Shown here: positions 10,501 through 23,600 of the stretch, one piece after another | How the letters are laid out: each line of letters starts with the position of its first letter | Position numbering within the stretch: position 1 is the first letter of the stretch | Origin: Penium margaritaceum | Taxonomy: Eukaryota; Streptophyta; Zygnematophyceae; Desmidiales; Peniaceae | NCBI GenBank assembly: GCA_023375785.1 | Contig: SZWC01000811.1 | Coordinates: forward strand, 99,684-163,683 | Length of the DNA stretch: 64,000 nucleotides | Direction: 5' to 3' | Notes under the pieces: model-generated | What the model was told of the DNA's origin: nothing | The model's input: only the letters and a program-made list of their open reading frames with translations | The model's database searches: none | Translations under genes and position numbers: made by a program

Positions 10501-13500
10501 TTTCAATGTTGACTGCACACTGTGAAAATCTTTTGGTCATGGTCGGTGACATATGCCTACTTTAGTTGGTCATTATACATGGTTACTATGCCTTGTCATC
10601 ACGTATTGAAGGTCTTTATGCTTTCTAGTTGATAGCTAGTGTTCCAAAACCATTGTTACCCCCTCTCACTATTTGTGATTTGTGTTGGGAGTTGTCAACA
10701 TTGACCACATGAAGTGAAATTCTTTGGTCATGGTCAGTGACATATGCCTACATTGGTTGGTCAATGTGCATTGTAGCCATACTGTGCCACTACATATGGA
10801 AGGTATTTGTACTTGCTAGTTGATAACTAGTATTCACAAACCATTATCTTCCACTCTGACCGTTTGTGACTCGTGTTATGAGTTGCGAAGTTTACCACAC
10901 ATAGTGACATTCTTTGCTCATGGTCAGTGACATATGCCTATTTTGGTTGGTCATCGTGCATGGTATCCACACCGTGCCACAACTTATTGAAGTTCCTTGT
11001 GCTTGCTAGTTGATACCTGGTATTCCCAAACCATTGTTTTCCCCTCTGACCATTTGTGACTCGTATTATGAGTTGTCAACCTTGACCACACAGCGGATTT
11101 CTTTGGTCAAAGGCAGTACATGTGCCTACTTTGGTCGGTCATTGTGCATGGTAGCCACACCTTGCTACTACTGATTGAAGGTCGTTGTACTTGCTAGTTG
11201 AGAACTGATATTCCCACACCATTGTTTCCTCCTCTGACCGTTTGTGACTAGTGTTATGGTTGGTGAACTTTGACCAGCCATATTGAAATACTTTGGTCAT
11301 GGTCAGTGACATATGCCTAGTTTGGTTGTTTTGTGTGCATAGTAGCCACACCGTGCCACTACGTATTGAAGTTGTTTGTCCTTTCTAGTCAATACACAGG
11401 GTTCCCAAACCATTGTCTCTCCCTCTGACAATTTGTGACGCGTGTTATGACTTGTCAATGTTGACCACACATGTCGGACATCTTTGGTCATATTCAGTGA
11501 CATATGCATCCTTTGGTTGGTCACTGTGCATGCTAGCCACACTGTGCCACTACTTGTTGAAGGTCTTTTTACTTGCTATTTGATAACTAGTACTCCCAGC
11601 CCATTGTTTCCCCCTCTGACCATTTGTGACTCGTGTTATGAGGGTTAACCGTTAACCACACTGTGAAATTCTTTTGGTCATGGTTAGTGACATATGCCTA
11701 CTTTGGGTTGTAATTGTCCATGGAAACCATGCCGTGTCACTACGTATTGAAGTTCTTTGTGCGTTTTAGTTTATATTTAGTCTTCCCAAACCATTGCTAC
11801 CCCCTCTGACTATCTCTGACTCGTGTTGTGTGTTGTCAACATTGATCACATGAAGTTAATTTATTTCGTCATGGTCAGTGACACACGATACTTTGGTTGG
11901 TCACTGTGCATTGCAGCCACATTGTGCCACTACATATTGAAGGTATTTGTCCTTGCTAGATAATAACTAGTATTCACAAACCATTATCTTCCACTCTGAC
12001 CATTTGCGACTCATGTTATAAGTTGTCAACGTTGACCACACACAGTGACATTATTTGGTCATGGTCAGTGACATATGCCTACTTTGGTTGGTCATCGTGC
12101 ATGGTATCCACACTGTGCCACAATTTATTGAATGTCCTTGTGCTTGCTAGTTGATACCTGGTGTTCTTAACCCACTATTGCCCCCTCTGACCATTTGTGA
12201 CTCGTATTATGAGTTGTCAAAGTTGACTACACACAGCACATTAGTTTGGTCAAAAGCAGTACATATGCCTTCTTTGGTCGGCCGTTGTGCATGGTACCCA
12301 CACCGTGCTACGAGTGACTGAAGGTCCTTGTACTTGCTAGTTTATAACTGATGTTTCAGACCATTGTTTTGCCCTGATCGTTTGTGACTCTTGTTATGGT
12401 TTGTAAACATTGACCACCCATATTGAAATTCTTTGGTCATGGTCAATGACATCTGCCTAGTTTGGTTGTTTGGTGTGCATAATGGCCACACCGTGCCACT
12501 ACGTATTGAAGGTATTTGTGCTTTCTAGTCGATACACAGGGATCCCAGACCATTCTCTCTCCCTCTGACCAGTTTTGACTCGTGTTATGAGTTGTCAATG
12601 TTGACCACACATATTGGACTTCTTCGGTCATAGTCAGTGACGTACGCATCCTTTGATTGGTCACCGTGCACGCTAGCCACACCGTGCCACTACTTGTTGA
12701 AGGTCTTTTTACTTGCTAGTTGATAACTAGTGTTCCCAACCCATTGTTTCTCCCTCTGACCATTTTTAACTAGTGTTAAGAGTTTTCAACGTTGACCACA
12801 CACTGTGAAATTCTTTTGGTCATGGTCGGTGACATATGCCTATTTGGTTTGTCACTGTACATGGTTACCACACCGTGTCACTACGTATTGAAGGTTTTTA
12901 TGCTTTCTAGTTGATAGCTAGTGTTCCCAAACCGTTGTTAACCCCTCTGAATATCTGTGACTCGTGTTGTGAGTTGTCAACATTCACCACATGAAGTGAA
13001 AATCTTTGGTCATGGTCAGTGACATATGCCTACTTTGGTTGGTCAATGTGCATTTTAGCCACACTGTGCCAGTACATATGGAAGGTATTTCTACTTGCTT
13101 GTCGATAAGTAGTATTCACAAACCATTATCTTCCACTCTGACCGTTTGTGACTCGTGTTATGAGTTGCCAAAGTTTACCACACATAGTCACATTCTTTGG
13201 TCATGGTCAGTGACATATGCCTATTTTGGTTGGTCATCGTGCATGGTATCCACACCATGCCACAACGTATTGAATGTCCTTGTGCTTGCTAGTTGATACC
13301 TGGTGTTCCCAAACCATTGTTTCCCCCTCTGACCATTGTGACTCTATTATGAGTTGGCCACACAAAGTGGATTGCTTTGGTCAAAGGCATTACATGTGCC
13401 TACTTTGGTCGGTCATTGTGCATGGTAGCCACACCATGCTACTACCGATTGAAGGTCGTTGTACTTGCTAGTTGAGAACTGATATTCTAAGACCATTGTT

Positions 13501-15099
13501 TCCCCCTTTGACCTTTTGTGACTTGTGTTATGGTTGGTGAACGTTGACCTCACATATTGAAATGCCTTTGTCATGGTCAGTGACGTATGCCTAGTTTGGT
13601 TGTTTGGTGTGCATAGTAGTCACACCGTGCCACTATGTATTCAGGGTATTTTTCCTTTCGAGTCAATACATAGGGTTCCCAAACCATTGTCTCTCCCTCT
13701 CACCATTTGTGACTCGTGTTATGAGTTGTCAATGTTGACCATGCATAGTGGACATCTTCGTTCATCGTCGGTGACGTATGCATCGTTTGGTTGGTTTCTA
13801 GTCAATACATAAGGTTCCTTAACCATTGTCTCTCCCTCTGACCATTTTGTGACTCTTGTTGTGAGTTGTCAATGTTGATCACACATTGTGGACATCTTCG
13901 GTCATAGACAGTGACGTATGCATCCTTTGGTTGGTCACTGTGCACGCTACCGTGAAGGTCTTTGTACTTGCTAGTTGATAACTAGTGTTCCCAGCCCATG
14001 GTTTCCCCCTCTGACCAATTGTAACTCGTGTTATGAGTTTTCAACATTCACCACACTGTGAAATTCTTTTGTTCATGGTTAGTGACATATGCCTACTTTG
14101 GTTTGTCACTGTACATGGTTACCACGCCGTGTCACTACGTATTGAAGGTCTTTGTGTATCTAGTTGATAGCTAGTCTTTCGAAACCATTGTTACCCCCTC
14201 TGAATATCTGTGACTTGTGTTGTGAGTTGTCAACATTGCCACATGAAGTGATATTCTTTGGTCATGGTCAGTGACAGATGCATGCTTTCGTTTGTCACTG
14301 TGCATCGTAGCCACATTGTGCCACTACATATTGAAGGTATTTGTACTTGCTAGTTGATAACTAGTATTCACAAACCATTATCTTGCACTCTGACCATTTG
14401 CGACTCGTGTTATGAGTTGTCAAAGTTTACTACACATGGTGACATTTTTTCGTCATGGTCAGTGACATATGCTTACTTTGGTTTGTCATCATGCATGGTA
14501 TCCACGCCGTGCCACAACTTATTGAAGGTCCCTGTGCTTGCTAGTTGATACCTGGTGTTCCTAAACCGTTGTTTCCCCCTCTAACCATTGGTGACTCGTA
14601 TTATGAGTTGTTAGCGTTGACCACACACAGTGGATTTCTTTGGTCAAAGGCAGTACATATGCCTGGTTTGGTGGGTCATTGTGCATGGTAGCCACACCGT
14701 GCTACTACTCATTGAAGGTCGTTATACTTGCTAGTTGAGAACTGATATTCCCAGACCATTTTTTCCCCCACTGATCGTTTGTGACTCGTGTTATGGTTGG
14801 TGAGCGTTGACCACCCATATTGAAATTCTTTGGTCATGGTCAGTGACATATGCCTAGTTTGGTTATTTGGTATGCATAGTAGCCACACCGTGCCACTACA
14901 TATTGAATTTTTCTGTCCTTTCTAGTTGATACATAGGGTTCCCAAACCATTGTCTCTCTCTCTAACCATTTGTGACTGGTGTTATCAGTTGTCAATGTTG
15001 ACCACACATAGTGGACTTCTTCGGTCATAGTCAGTGACGTATGCATCCTTTGGTTGGTCACTGTGCACGCTAGCCACACCTTGCCACTACTTGTTGAAG
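7535..15099 (+). repeat. ~190-bp satellite array, block 2 (plus orientation)
   Basis: The type-2 monomer cut by copia-1 resumes here and the six-type order continues. Type-2 heads fall at 8675, 9817, 10962, 12103, 13245 and 14497, giving HOR lengths of 1142, 1145, 1141, 1142 and 1252 bp. The long one contains a partial type-4 duplication near 13797. The block breaks in the head of a type-5 monomer at 15099. No gene or RNA gene is seen. Confidence 0.95.
9817..10961 (+). repeat. Representative six-monomer higher-order repeat unit
   Basis: One complete HOR of 1145 bp. Its monomers are type 2 (9817-10006), type 3 (10007-10197), type 4 (10198-10388), type 5 (10389-10580), type 6 (10581-10771) and type 1 (10772-10961). 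Diagnostic heads are GGTATCC (2), TGCTACTACTGATTG (3), AGTAGCC with a CTCC-rich middle (4), GCTAGCC with CTTGCTGAAGG-like text (5), GGTTAC (6) and GTAGCCA with TATCTTCCACTC (1). Neighbouring monomers are clearly diverged, while same-type monomers 1.14 kb apart are far more alike. This is the definition of a higher-order repeat. Confidence 0.9.
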
Positions 15100-15242
15100 T
15101 GCGTCAATGGCTGGACCCCATGAGGCTGAGTTATGACACCCCTTTGGACGATGCCCCTGGAAGACCGCATTCTGTGTGGTTGATACAGTGTCATCAAAGG
15201 GTGGTGCAACGCGGTCCCTGCCTGTGTCAGCGCCGTCACCTG

Positions 15243-16316
15243 CTACGGCTGGTAGCTGGTCTGCTGCATGCTTATCGCGGTTATCACGGTCCCTGCCGGT
15301 GCGGCACACATTAGTGCATGTGGTGGGTATATGTGTTGCAGTGGTGCAACCATTGCTGGAGGTCCCGCCGCAGACGGCTGCGGCGTGGTCCCCGCCTGTG
15401 CTGCTCTCCCATATGGCGGCGGCTGATACACAGGTGGCTGGGTCATTCCTGCCACCGGGATGACTGCAGCTCCCATCGGCATCGTTCCGGCGAACAGGGG
15501 CACCTGGGTAGCCTGCTGCTGGCGCATTGGTTGTGGGGAATTTTGGGCTAGAGGGGGTGCCGATAGTCCCACTTGCGTGGTTCCCATGTTCTTTTGCTGC
15601 GGGTGCATCGGCGTCTGCTGCAGGCCTAGCATCGGGGTTTGTGCCAGTCCATTCGCTTGCCCCAGTTCGACCAGCTGTGGTGGTGGATTCATCCCCAGCT
15701 GTTCGTCCTGCGCGGAAGTCGTGCACCCTACTGGGATGGTGTCGATCCGCGGCTGCTGCTGGGCCACTAGCTGCGACTTGCCCAGTGTGGAGTATTCCTG
15801 GGACCCAGGTTGTTCCCCATGTTACACCACCTTGAGTGGAGGATGCATCACGGGTGATGAGTGCTGCAGCAGAGGGTTGGCTGTTGCCGCGGGCTGCTCC
15901 CCGCCGCGACCTCGGTACACCAGTCCACGGTAGGCTCCGAGTTCTCCACCAGCAGAGGGCTGCTCCAACGATGGTGGGGTATCGGAGAACCACTGCGGTG
16001 CCAGGACCACAGCCTCCTGCTCCTCGGATCCGTGCTGGGACTGGCTGGATCAGCGGTTGCCATGACTAGAGATGGTCTCCACTTCCACACGCTCGCCCAG
16101 GGCATCCATGATATGACGCCAGTATAGCTGTTCCAGCCACACGGCCACCCGACGGTGTTGAGCGAGCGGATCAGAGCCTGATGAGGATCCTGATGAGGAG
16201 GGTGCGGGACAGCACAAGAGAGGAGTTCCGGCTGCCTGCGTAGGTGATGGCTTGTCGCGGCAGGAAGCACCGCACTGATGACTGCTGCTGTCGTTGCCTG
16301 AGATCCTGATACACAA
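15243..16316 (-). pseudogene. Gln/Pro/Met-rich protein remnant, unknown function
   Basis: A single minus-strand frame runs about 1070 bp with only two stops, a TGA near 16050 and a TAA near 15822; each could come from one C-to-T change in a CGA or CAA codon. The first part is ordinary (LAQHRRVAVWLEQLYWRHI, DALGERVEVET). The rest is rich in Q, P, M, A and T (for example QTPMHPQQKNMG and YQPPPYGRAAQ), resembling disordered tails of retroelement Gag or plant regulatory proteins. No catalytic motif is visible. I do not recognise the family. Placement in a retroelement fragment makes gag-like the best guess. Confidence 0.4.
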
Positions 16317-17210
16317 AGCTTGGCGCCAACATCAACGACTGATCTGAAGGATTTGTGCAGTTCCGCTGAGCAAAGAGCAAGGAACTGTCCACGCTCACCA
16401 CACCATAACACTGATACCCCCAATTTTGCCGCGTCCTTAACTTTCTCCGCACCTGCTCTGCTCCGCGCTATCGGCGGACTCTGCACAACCACAGCACTAG
16501 CTTCTTGTCTGGGGCTTGCTTAGCTACAGATCTACGGTCCTGACCCTGACCAATTAACAATTCCGCGGATTGCAGGTCTGAGCTTACACGTGGGATCCTC
16601 ACCGGTAAGTGACACTCCGCGGTCCACTTCCCGCCACACACGAGACGCCACCTTGTGGCTTCCAGCTCCTCTCCGCGGAACCTCGTTGCACAGCCATGTA
16701 CAGGCAAGGGCACCACCAGCAGTTCACTTCAACTCGGGTTTTGGTCACTCACGCACTTAATCTCGCAGTTTGTGCCTATGACATCAGAGGGAACACAAAG
16801 CAGAGACGCGGAATGCGGAGAGTACAGATGGGAGCAGCACATGTCTTTGATAATCAGGAACACAGTACATGATCCAGCGACGTATCCAGTCGAGAGCAAT
16901 CAGGACTTAAGGACAACTTGTACGACTACTGCCTAGGCCTTATCTAGTTGGCACTCCGCACGGCGTGTCTACAGGCCGGCGGTCTCATCTCTCACATATC
17001 ATCCTCTTTTCCCCTACTTGGACTCCACGCGGTGCGGCCATGCACCGTGGGTCTCGTCCTCACACTCAGGGAATATCATCCTTATTCAGAAGTCTTATTC
17101 TTCATCCGCTGCTCTTACACGCGGTCTTCGTGTTCTTCCTTGAATTTTTGTCTTCCACGGTGTGTCCTCAGATGCTCTCCCCGTGATTGAGGCACCGATT
17201 TCCATACTGA

Positions 17211-17592
17211 TTAGTTGTTGCTTCCCTGATTACCTCCTCCGCCTGCTCCCCTGCATGTCTCTGCTTGCTTTCCTCTGTGATTGCTTCCCCTTCCGCGGTT
17301 CTTCCCCTGTTCCTTTCCCACCGTGGATCCCCCTACTGCTTCTTCTCCCCCTTTCATAGCTTCTGCCACAAGTGCTTGAGATGGCCGAGGGGCGGCCGCC
17401 GCAGATGACAATGTCGACCTACGGCAACCTCTCACCGTGTGACCCATCCGCATTGCTGGTAGACTCCGCACTTCCCCATGCTCGACCGCAGATACCGCGG
17501 GAGCCAGCGCTCCTTTCGCGGCTTCCATCATGCCCCGGTTGCTTTTGCGCGGATTGACCTCCTCGTCGATCTGCGGCAGGAGTTTGCCTGAC
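17211..17592 (-). pseudogene. Gag tail remnant with damaged zinc knuckle
   Basis: The minus-strand frame carries GMMEAAKGALAPAV, then MGHTVRGC, then a Gly/Arg/Asn-rich stretch (GKNRGRGSNHRG, GGGGNQGSNN). MGHTVRGC fits the second half of a C-x2-C-x4-H-x4-C knuckle. The preceding bases encode TAC-CAG-CAA-TGC in another frame, which would give Y-Q-Q-C where C-x2-C is expected, so the first Cys may have been lost by one G-to-A change plus a small indel. The right edge is cut by the satellite junction. Confidence 0.4.
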
Positions 17593-17636
17593 AACCTGGT
17601 GTTCCCAAACCATTGTTTGAGAACACCAGGTTGTCA
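17589..17636. repeat. Inverted-repeat foldback at satellite junction
   Basis: TGACAACCTGGTGTTC (17589-17604) and its exact reverse complement GAACACCAGGTTGTCA (17621-17636) flank a 16-base loop. The arm corresponds to the ACCTGGTGTTC portion of a type-2 monomer. The loop carries normal satellite text in forward orientation and the second arm is an inverted copy. Confidence 0.85.
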
Positions 17637-20600
17637 ACATTGACCACACACAGCAGATTTCTTTGGTCAAAGGTAGTACATATGCCTACTTTGGTCGATC
17701 ATTGTGCATAGTAGCCACACCGTGCTACTACCGATTGAAGGTTGTTGTACTTGCTAGTTGAGAACTGATATTCCCAATCCATTGTTTCCCCCTCTGACCG
17801 TTTGTGACTCGTGTTACGGTTGGTGAACATTGACCACCCGTATTGAAACTCGTTGGTCATGGCCAGAGACATATGCCTAGTTTCGTTGTTTGGTGTGCAT
17901 AGTAGCCACACCGTGCCACTACGGATTGAAGTTCTTTGTCCTTTCTAGTCGATACATAGGGTTCCCAAACCGTTGTCTCTCCCTCTGACCATTTGTGACT
18001 CATGATATGAGTTGTCAATGTTGATGACACATAGTGGACTTCTTCGGTCAGAGTCAGTGACATATCCATCCTTTGGTTGGTCACTGTGCACGCTAGCCAC
18101 ACTGTGCCACGACTTGTTGAAGGTCTTTGTACTTGCTAGTGGATAACTAGTGTTCCCAACCCATTGTTTTGCCCTCTGACTATTTGTGACTCGTGTTATA
18201 AGTTTTCAACGTTGACCACACACTGTGAATTTTTTTTAATCATGGTCAGTGACATGGGTCTAGTTTGGGTTGTCACTGTACATGGTTACCACGCTGTGTC
18301 ACTACCTTTTGAAGGTCTTTGTACTTTCTAGTTGATAGCTAGTCGTCCCAAACCATTGTTACTCCCCTCTGACTATCTGTGCCTCGTTTTGTGAGTTGTC
18401 AACGTTGACCACATGAAGTGAAATTCTTTGGTCATGGTCAGTGACATATGCATACTTTGCTTTTTCAATGTGCATGGTAGCCACACTGTGCCAGTACATA
18501 TTGAAGTTAATTGTACTTGCTAGTCGATAATTAGTATTCACAAACCATTCTCTTCCACTCTGACCATTTGTGACTCGTGTTATCGAGTTGTCAAAGTTTA
18601 CAACACGTAGTGACATTATTTGGTCATGGTCAGTGACATATGCCTACTTTGGTTGGTCATCGTGCATGGTATCCACACCGTGCCACAACTTATTGAAGGT
18701 CCTTATGCATGCTAGTTGATACATGGTGTTCCCAAACCATTGTTTCCCCTCTGACCTTTTGTTACTCGTATTATGCGTTGTCAACGTTGACCACACACAG
18801 CGGATTTATTTGGTCAAAGGCAGTACATATGCCTACTTTGGTCGTGCATTGTGCATGGTAGCCACACCGTGCTCCTACTGATTGAAGGTCGTTGTACTTG
18901 CTACTTGAGAACTGATATTCCCAGACGCTTGTTTCAACTTCTGACCGTTTGTGACTCGTGTTATGGTTGGTGAACGTTGACCACCCATATTGACATTCTT
19001 TGGTCATGGTGAGTGACATATGCCTAGTTTGGTTCTTTGGTGTACATAGTGGCCACACCGTGCCACTACAGATTGAAGTTCTTTGTCCTCTCTAGTCAAT
19101 ACATAGGGTTCCCAAACCATTGTCTATCCCTCTGAGCATTTGTGACTCGTGATATGAGTTGTCAGTGTTGACCACACATAGTGGACTTCTCCGGTCATAG
19201 TCAGTGACGTATGCATCCTTTGGTTGGTCACTATGCACGCTAGCCACACCATGCCACTACTTGTTGAAGGTCTTTGTACTTGCTCGTTGATAACGAGTGT
19301 TTTCAACCCATTGTTTCCCCCTGTAATCATTTGTGACTCGTGTTATGAGTTTTCAACGTTGACCACACACAGTGAAATTCATATGGTCATTGTTAGTGAC
19401 ATATGCCTACTTTGGTTTGTCACTGTACATGGTTACCACGCCGTGTCACTACGTATTGAATGTCTTTGTGCTTTCTAGTTGATAGCTAGTCTTCCTAGGC
19501 CATTCTTATCCCCTCTGACTATCAGTGACTCGTGTTGTGAGTTGTCAGCATTGACCACATGAAGTGAAATTCTTTTGTCATGGTCAGAGACGTATGCATA
19601 CTTTGGTTAGTCAATGTGCATTGAAGCCACACTGTGCCGCTACATATTGAAGGTATTTGTACGTGCTAGTCAATAACTAGTATTCACAAACCATTATCGT
19701 CCAATCTGACCGTTTGTGACTCGTGTTATGAGTTTTCAAAGTTTACCACACATAGTGACATTCTTTGGTCATCGTCAGTGACATGTGCCTAGTTTGGTTG
19801 GTCATTGTGCATGGTATCCACACCGTGCCACAACTTATTGAAGGTCCTTGTGCTTGCTAGTTAAAACCTTGTGTTCCCAAACCATTGTTTCCCCCTCTAA
19901 CCATTTGTGACTCGTATTATGCACTGTCAACATTGACCACACATAGCGGGTTTCTTTGGTCAAAGGCAGTATATATACCTACTTCGGTCAGTTATTGTGC
20001 GTGGTAGCCACACTGTGCTACTACTGATTGAAGGTCGTTGTACTCGCTAGTTGAGAACTGTTATTCCCAGACCATTATTTCCCCCTCTGACCGTTTGTGG
20101 CTCATGGTATGGATGGTGAACGTTGACCACCCATATTAAAATTCTTCGGTCATGGTCAGTATCATGTGCCTAGTTTGGTTGTTTGGTGTACATAGTAGCC
20201 ACACTGTGCCACTCCGTATTGAAGTTCTTTGTGCTTTCTAGTCAATACATAGGGTTCCCAAACCACTGTCTCTCCCTCTGACCATTTGTGACTCGTGTTA
20301 TGAGTTGTCAATGTTGACCACACATAATGGACTTATTCGGCCATAATCACTGACATATGCATATTTTGATTAGTCACTGTGCACACTAGCCACACTGTGC
20401 CACTACTTAATGAAGGTCTTTGTACTTGCTAGTTGATAACTACTGTTCCCAACCCATTGTTTCACCCTCTGACCATTTGTGACTCGTGTTATGGGTTGTG
20501 AACGTTGACCACCCATATTGAAATTCTTTGGTCATGGTCGGTGACACATGCCTAGTTTGGTTTGTCATTGTACATGGTTACCATGCCGTGTCACTGCGTA

Positions 20601-23600
20601 TTGAAGGTCTTTGTGCTTTCTAGTTGACAGCTAGTCTTCCCAAATCATTGTTACCCCCATCTCACTATCTGTGACTCATGTTGTGAGCTGTCAACGTTGA
20701 CCACATGAAGTGAAATTCTCTGGTCATGGTCAGTGACATATGCATACTTTGGTTGGTCACTGTGCATGGTAGCCACATTGTGCCACTACATATTGAAGGT
20801 ATTTGTACTTGCTAGTCGATAACTAGCATTCACAAACCATTATCTTCCACTATGACCATTTGTGACTCGTGTTATGAGTTGTCAAAGTTTACTACACATA
20901 ATGACATTCTTTGGTCATGGTCAATGACATATGCCTGCTTTCGTTGGTCATCGTGCATGGTATCCACACCATGCCACAACTTTTTTAAGGTCCTTGTGCT
21001 TGCTAGTTGATACCTGGTGTTCCCAAACCATTTTCTCCCCTCTGAAGATTTGTGACTCGTGTTATGAGTTGTCAACGCTGACCACACACAACGGGTTTCT
21101 TTGGTCAAAGGTAGTACATACGCCTACTTTGGTCGGTCATTGTGCATGGAAACCACACTGTGCTAGTACTGATTGATGGTAGTTGTCCTTGCTAGTTGAG
21201 AACTGATATTTCCAGTCCATTGTTTCCCCCTCTGACCGTTTATGACTTGTGTTATGGTTGCTGAACGCTGACCACCCATATTGAAATTCTTTGGTCATCG
21301 TCAATGACATGTGCCTAGTTTGGTTGTTTGGTGTGCATATTAGCCACACCATGCCACTAAGTATTTAAGTTCTTTGTCCTTTCTAGTGGATACATAGGGT
21401 TCCCAAACCATTGTCTCTCCCTTTGACCATTTGTGACTCGTGTTATGAGTTGTCAATGTTGACCGCACATAGTGGACTTCTTCGGGCATAGTCAGCAACG
21501 TATGCATCCGTTGGTTAGTCACTATGCACGCTAGCCACACCGTGCCACTACTTGTTGAAGGTCTTTGTACTTGATAGTTGATAACTAGTATTCCCAACCC
21601 ATTGTTTCCCCCTCTGACCATTTGTGACTCGTATTATCAGTTTTCAACATTGACCACACACTTTAATATTCTTTTGGTCATGGTTAGTGAGATATGCCTA
21701 CTTCTGCTTGTCAATGTACATGGTTACCACGCCGTTTCAGTACGTATTGAAGGTCTTTGTGCTGTCTCGTTGATAGCTAGTGTTCCCAAACCATTGGTAC
21801 CCCCCTTTGACCATCTGTGACTCGTGTTGTGAGTTGTCAACGTTGACCACATGAAGTGAAATACGTTGCTCATGGTCAGTGACATATGCATACTTTGGTG
21901 GGTCACTGTGCATGGTAGCCACACTGTGCCACTACATACTAAAGGCATTTGTACTTGCTAGTGGAGAACAAGTGTTCACAAACTGTTATCTTCCACTCTG
22001 ACCATTTGTGACTCGTGTTATGAGTTGTCAAACTTTACCACACATAGTGACATTCTTTGGTCACAGTCACTGACATATGCCTACTTTGGTTGGTCACCAT
22101 GCATGGTATTCACACCGTGCCAAGACTTATTGAAGGTCCTTGTGCTTGCTAGTTGATACCTGGTGTTCCTAACCCATTTTTTCCCCCTATGATAATTTGT
22201 GACTCGTAGTATGAGTTGTCAATGTTGAGCACACACAACGGATTTTGTTGGTCAATGGCAGTGCATATGCCTACTTTTGTCGTTCATTGTGCATGGTAGC
22301 CACACCGCGCTACTACTGATTGAAGGTCGTTGTACTTGCTAGTTGAGAACTAATATTCCCAGACCATTGCTTCCCCCTCTGAACATGTGTGACTCGTGTT
22401 ATGGTTGGTGAACGTTGATCACCCATATTGAAATCCTTTGGTCATGATCAGTGACATATGCCTATTTTGGTTATTTGGTGTGTATAGTAGCCACACCATG
22501 CCACTACGTATTGAGGTCCTTTGTCCTTTCTAGTCAATTCATATGATTCTAAAACCGTTGCATTTCTCTCCGACCATTTGTGACTCGTGTTATGAGTTGT
22601 CAATGTTGACCACACATAATGGACTTCTTCGGTCATGTTCAGTGGCGTATGCATCCTTTGATTGGTCACTATGCACGCTAGCCACACCGTGCCACTACTT
22701 GTTGAAGTTCTATGTACTTGCTAGTTGATAACTTGTGTTTCAAACCCATTGTTTCCCCCTCTGATCATTTGTGACTCGTGTTATGAGTTTTCAACGTTGA
22801 CCACACACTGTTAAAATCGTTTGGTCAAGGTCGGTGACATATGCCCACTTTGGTTGGTCATTGTACATGGTTTCTACGCCGTGTCACTATGTATGTAAGG
22901 TGTTCGTGCTTTCAGCTGATAGCTAGTCTTCCCAAACCATTGTTACCCCCTCTGACCATTTGTGACTCGTGTTACGAGTTCTCAAAGTTTACCAAACATA
23001 GCGGCATTGTCTGGTCATGGTATGTGATGTATTCCTGCCTTGGTTGAGCATCCTGCTTGGTATCCACATTGTGCTACAACGTACTAAAGGTCCTTGTGCT
23101 TGCTAGTTGATACATGGTGTTCCCAAACCATTGTTTCCCCCTTTGACCATTTGTTACTCGTATTATGAGTTGTCAACGTTGACCACACACAGCGGATTTA
23201 TTTGGTCAAAGGGAGTACATATGCCTACTTTGGTCGGTCATTGTGCATGATAGCCACACCATGCTACTACTGATTGAATGTTGTTGTACTTGCTACTTGA
23301 GAACTGATATTCCCAGACCATTGTTTCCCCCTCTGACCGTTTGTGGCTCGTGTTATGGTTGGTGAACGTTGACCACCCATATTGACATTCTTTGGTCATG
23401 GTGAGTGACATATGCCTAGTTTGGTTGTTTGGTGTACATAGTGGCCACACCGTGCCACTACGTATTGAAGTTCTTTGTCCTCTCTACTCCATACATAGGG
23501 TTCCCGTACCATTGTCTATCCCTCTGAGCATTTGTAACTCGTGATATGAGTTGTCAATGTTGACCACACATAGTGGAATTCTTCTGTCAAAGTCAGTGAC

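Larger units (their letters stand above)
15100..17592 (-). mobile_element. Degenerate retroelement fragment inserted in satellite
   Basis: About 2.5 kb of non-satellite DNA replaces the middle of the array. The left side breaks in a type-5 monomer and the right side resumes in a type-2 monomer, so about 600 bp of satellite is missing and no target duplication exists. Coding traces are on the minus strand: a gag-like tail with a damaged zinc knuckle (about 17590-17211) and a Gln/Pro-rich frame (16316-15243). No LTR pair, RT or integrase is seen. Positions 16317-17210 hold nothing I can identify. A weak GGGGTATCAGTG-like match on the minus strand near 16405 could be a decayed primer site. A truncated copy or a piece carried in by break repair would both fit. 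Confidence 0.6.

Noticed and set aside
15070-15993. 307-codon minus-strand frame overlapping the Gln/Pro-rich frame
   Set aside because: Composition is Arg/Ala/Thr/Asp scrambled and it extends into satellite; the other frame (15243-16316) is more protein-like.
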